Shown: one piece after another, positions 63,124 to 64,000 of the stretch | Position numbering within the stretch: position 1 is the stretch's first letter | Layout: the number at the start of each line of letters is the position of its first letter | NCBI GenBank assembly: GCA_020724465.1 | Contig: DYGX01000013.1 | Span: forward strand, 68,032-132,031 | DNA length: 64,000 nucleotides | Source: Thermoflexus sp. | Lineage (GTDB): Bacteria; Chloroflexota; Anaerolineae; Aggregatilineales; Aggregatilineaceae | Reading direction: 5' to 3' | The notes under the pieces: model-generated | What the model saw: only the letters and a program-made list of their open reading frames with translations | The model's database searches: none | Told to the model about the DNA's origin: nothing | Translations under genes and position numbers: made by a program

Positions 63124-63923
63124 GGAGCGTCCTCCTGCATGATCGTCGCAAAATCGCCGTACAGCTCGCCCAGATAGGCGCGCTGCACCGTCTCGTTGCG
63201 CGTGATCTCGGCGGGTGTGCCCTCGGCCAGGATCTCACCCTGGTGCATGACCGTGATGCGATCCGAGACGCTCATGACGACATTCATGTTGTGCTCGACG
63301 AGCATGATCGTCTTGCCCGTGCCGCGCTGGATGCGCTGGATGGTCTGCATCAGCGGCGGCACCTGCTCGGTCGCCATGCCGGCGGTCGGCTCGTCGAGCA
63401 ACAGCAGCTCGGCATCAGACGCCAGCAAAATGGCCAGCTCTAGCTTGCGCTGGTCGCCGTGCGGCAGCGCCCCGGCGAGCATCGGCGCCCGGTCCGCCAG
63501 CCCGACTTCGGCCAGCGCGCGCAGCGCCGCCGCCTCGTACTGCTTGAAGTGGCGATAGTTCATCCAGAACTTGAAGCTGTCGCGCCCCAGCGCCTGCGCC
63601 GCCAGACGCACGTTCTCCAGCACGGTCAGGTTGGGGAAGATGTTCGTGATCTGAAACGAACGCCCGATGCCCAGATGCACGCGGCGGTGGAGCGGGACGG
63701 CGGTGATATCCCGTCCCTTATAGATGACCGTGCCGCGCGTGGGCTTGAGCGTGCCGGTCAGCAGGTTAAAGAGCGTGGTTTTGCCCGCGCCGTTCGGCCC
63801 AATGATCGAGTGCAGGTCGCCGCGCCGGACGCGCAGGTCGACATCGCACACCGCCACCAGGCCGCCGAATTCTTTGCGCAGCCCGCGCCCTTCGAGGATG
63901 ATCGACTCGTCAGACATCAGCAT
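63120..63923 (-). CDS. livG: Branched-chain amino acid ABC ATPase (LivG type)
   Basis: 267 residues; an in-frame ATG at 63917 is a possible start. Walker A GPNGAGKTTLFNLLTG, signature LPHGDQRKLELAILLAS (a Liv-type variant of LSGGQ), Walker B LLLLDEPTAGMATEQV, H-loop IMLVEHNMNVVMSV. First gene of the visible Liv operon. The binding protein is not in the window and may lie upstream, beyond 64000. Confidence 0.94.
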   Translation of the reverse strand: MLMSDESIILEGRGLRKEFGGLVAVCDVDLRVRRGDLHSIIGPNGAGKTTLFNLLTGTLKPTRGTVIYKGRDITAVPLHRRVHLGIGRSFQITNIFPNLTVLENVRLAAQALGRDSFKFWMNYRHFKQYEAAALRALAEVGLADRAPMLAGALPHGDQRKLELAILLASDAELLLLDEPTAGMATEQVPPLMQTIQRIQRGTGKTIMLVEHNMNVVMSVSDRITVMHQGEILAEGTPAEITRNETVQRAYLGELYGDFATIMQEDAP

Positions 63924-64000
63924 GTCCGTCTTCCGCAGCTGCCGCCCTGAGGGGGCGACACTAACAACGGACAGGAGGGCCGGAGCAGAGATACCAGTTC

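Overview
This is a 64-kb stretch of G+C-rich, gene-dense bacterial chromosome. The mix of genes fits a member of the Chloroflexota (Anaerolineae-like): a two-subunit 2-oxoacid:ferredoxin oxidoreductase, many ABC importers, PKD-rich surface proteins, a Na+-pumping decarboxylase, a T-box leader and a single-pass TatA/B protein. That assignment is inferred from gene content only. I see no phage, transposase, CRISPR array, rRNA or tRNA.

Layout. 1-3361 (minus): a T-box controlled operon running GNAT acetyltransferase, TPR membrane protein, two related small membrane proteins and then ileS, which is cut by the window edge. 3468-9541 (minus): gntR, korA, korB, sucC and sucD, i.e. 2-oxoacid to acyl-CoA to acid plus ATP. 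9710-11152: a Tat component and a DMT exporter. 11348-15248 (minus): padR, a double-domain binding protein, and the permease and ATPase of a metal/siderophore/cobalamin-type importer. 15414-21320: a GH13 enzyme, a MetW-like methyltransferase and a flippase, and a six-hairpin glycosidase-like protein. 21317-30339 (minus): a LacI-controlled sugar ABC importer, a GH13 sucrose-phosphorylase-like enzyme and an aldose-epimerase-like protein. 30533-33342 (plus): xylulokinase and a GHMP sugar kinase. 33499-39069 (minus): a giant PKD/beta-propeller surface protein. 39394-41328 (minus): two LolD/MacB-type ATPases and a STAS protein. 41713-47434 (plus): a peptide/opine-type ABC importer with a Tat-exported binding protein and fused ATPases. 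47467-52490: a DUF5996 protein, a LON-domain protein and a MacB-type exporter. 52640-55016 (plus): monooxygenase, Fe-alcohol dehydrogenase and DMT exporter. 55229-58746 (plus): a complete Na+-translocating (methylmalonyl-CoA-type) decarboxylase. 58820-59644: a secreted protein of unknown function. 59797-63923 (minus): livG-livF-livH-livM for branched-chain amino acids or related amides.

Together the genes describe a heterotroph that imports sugars, peptides and amino acids. It oxidises 2-oxoacids with ferredoxin, conserves energy at succinyl-CoA ligase and may build a sodium gradient by decarboxylation.

The least explained signal is a family of exact 10-bp-period repeat arrays of the form GCNAARRRCA. 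They begin at the stop codons of four genes (near 5756, 32026, 48255 and 48379) and in two cases face an inverted arm, forming long slippable hairpins. Other highlights are a sugar permease with a doubled SH3-like domain in its first external loop, a T-box located 2.6 kb before ileS, a binding protein fused to part of a second binding protein, and a predicted leaderless padR whose palindromic operator overlaps the -10 box.
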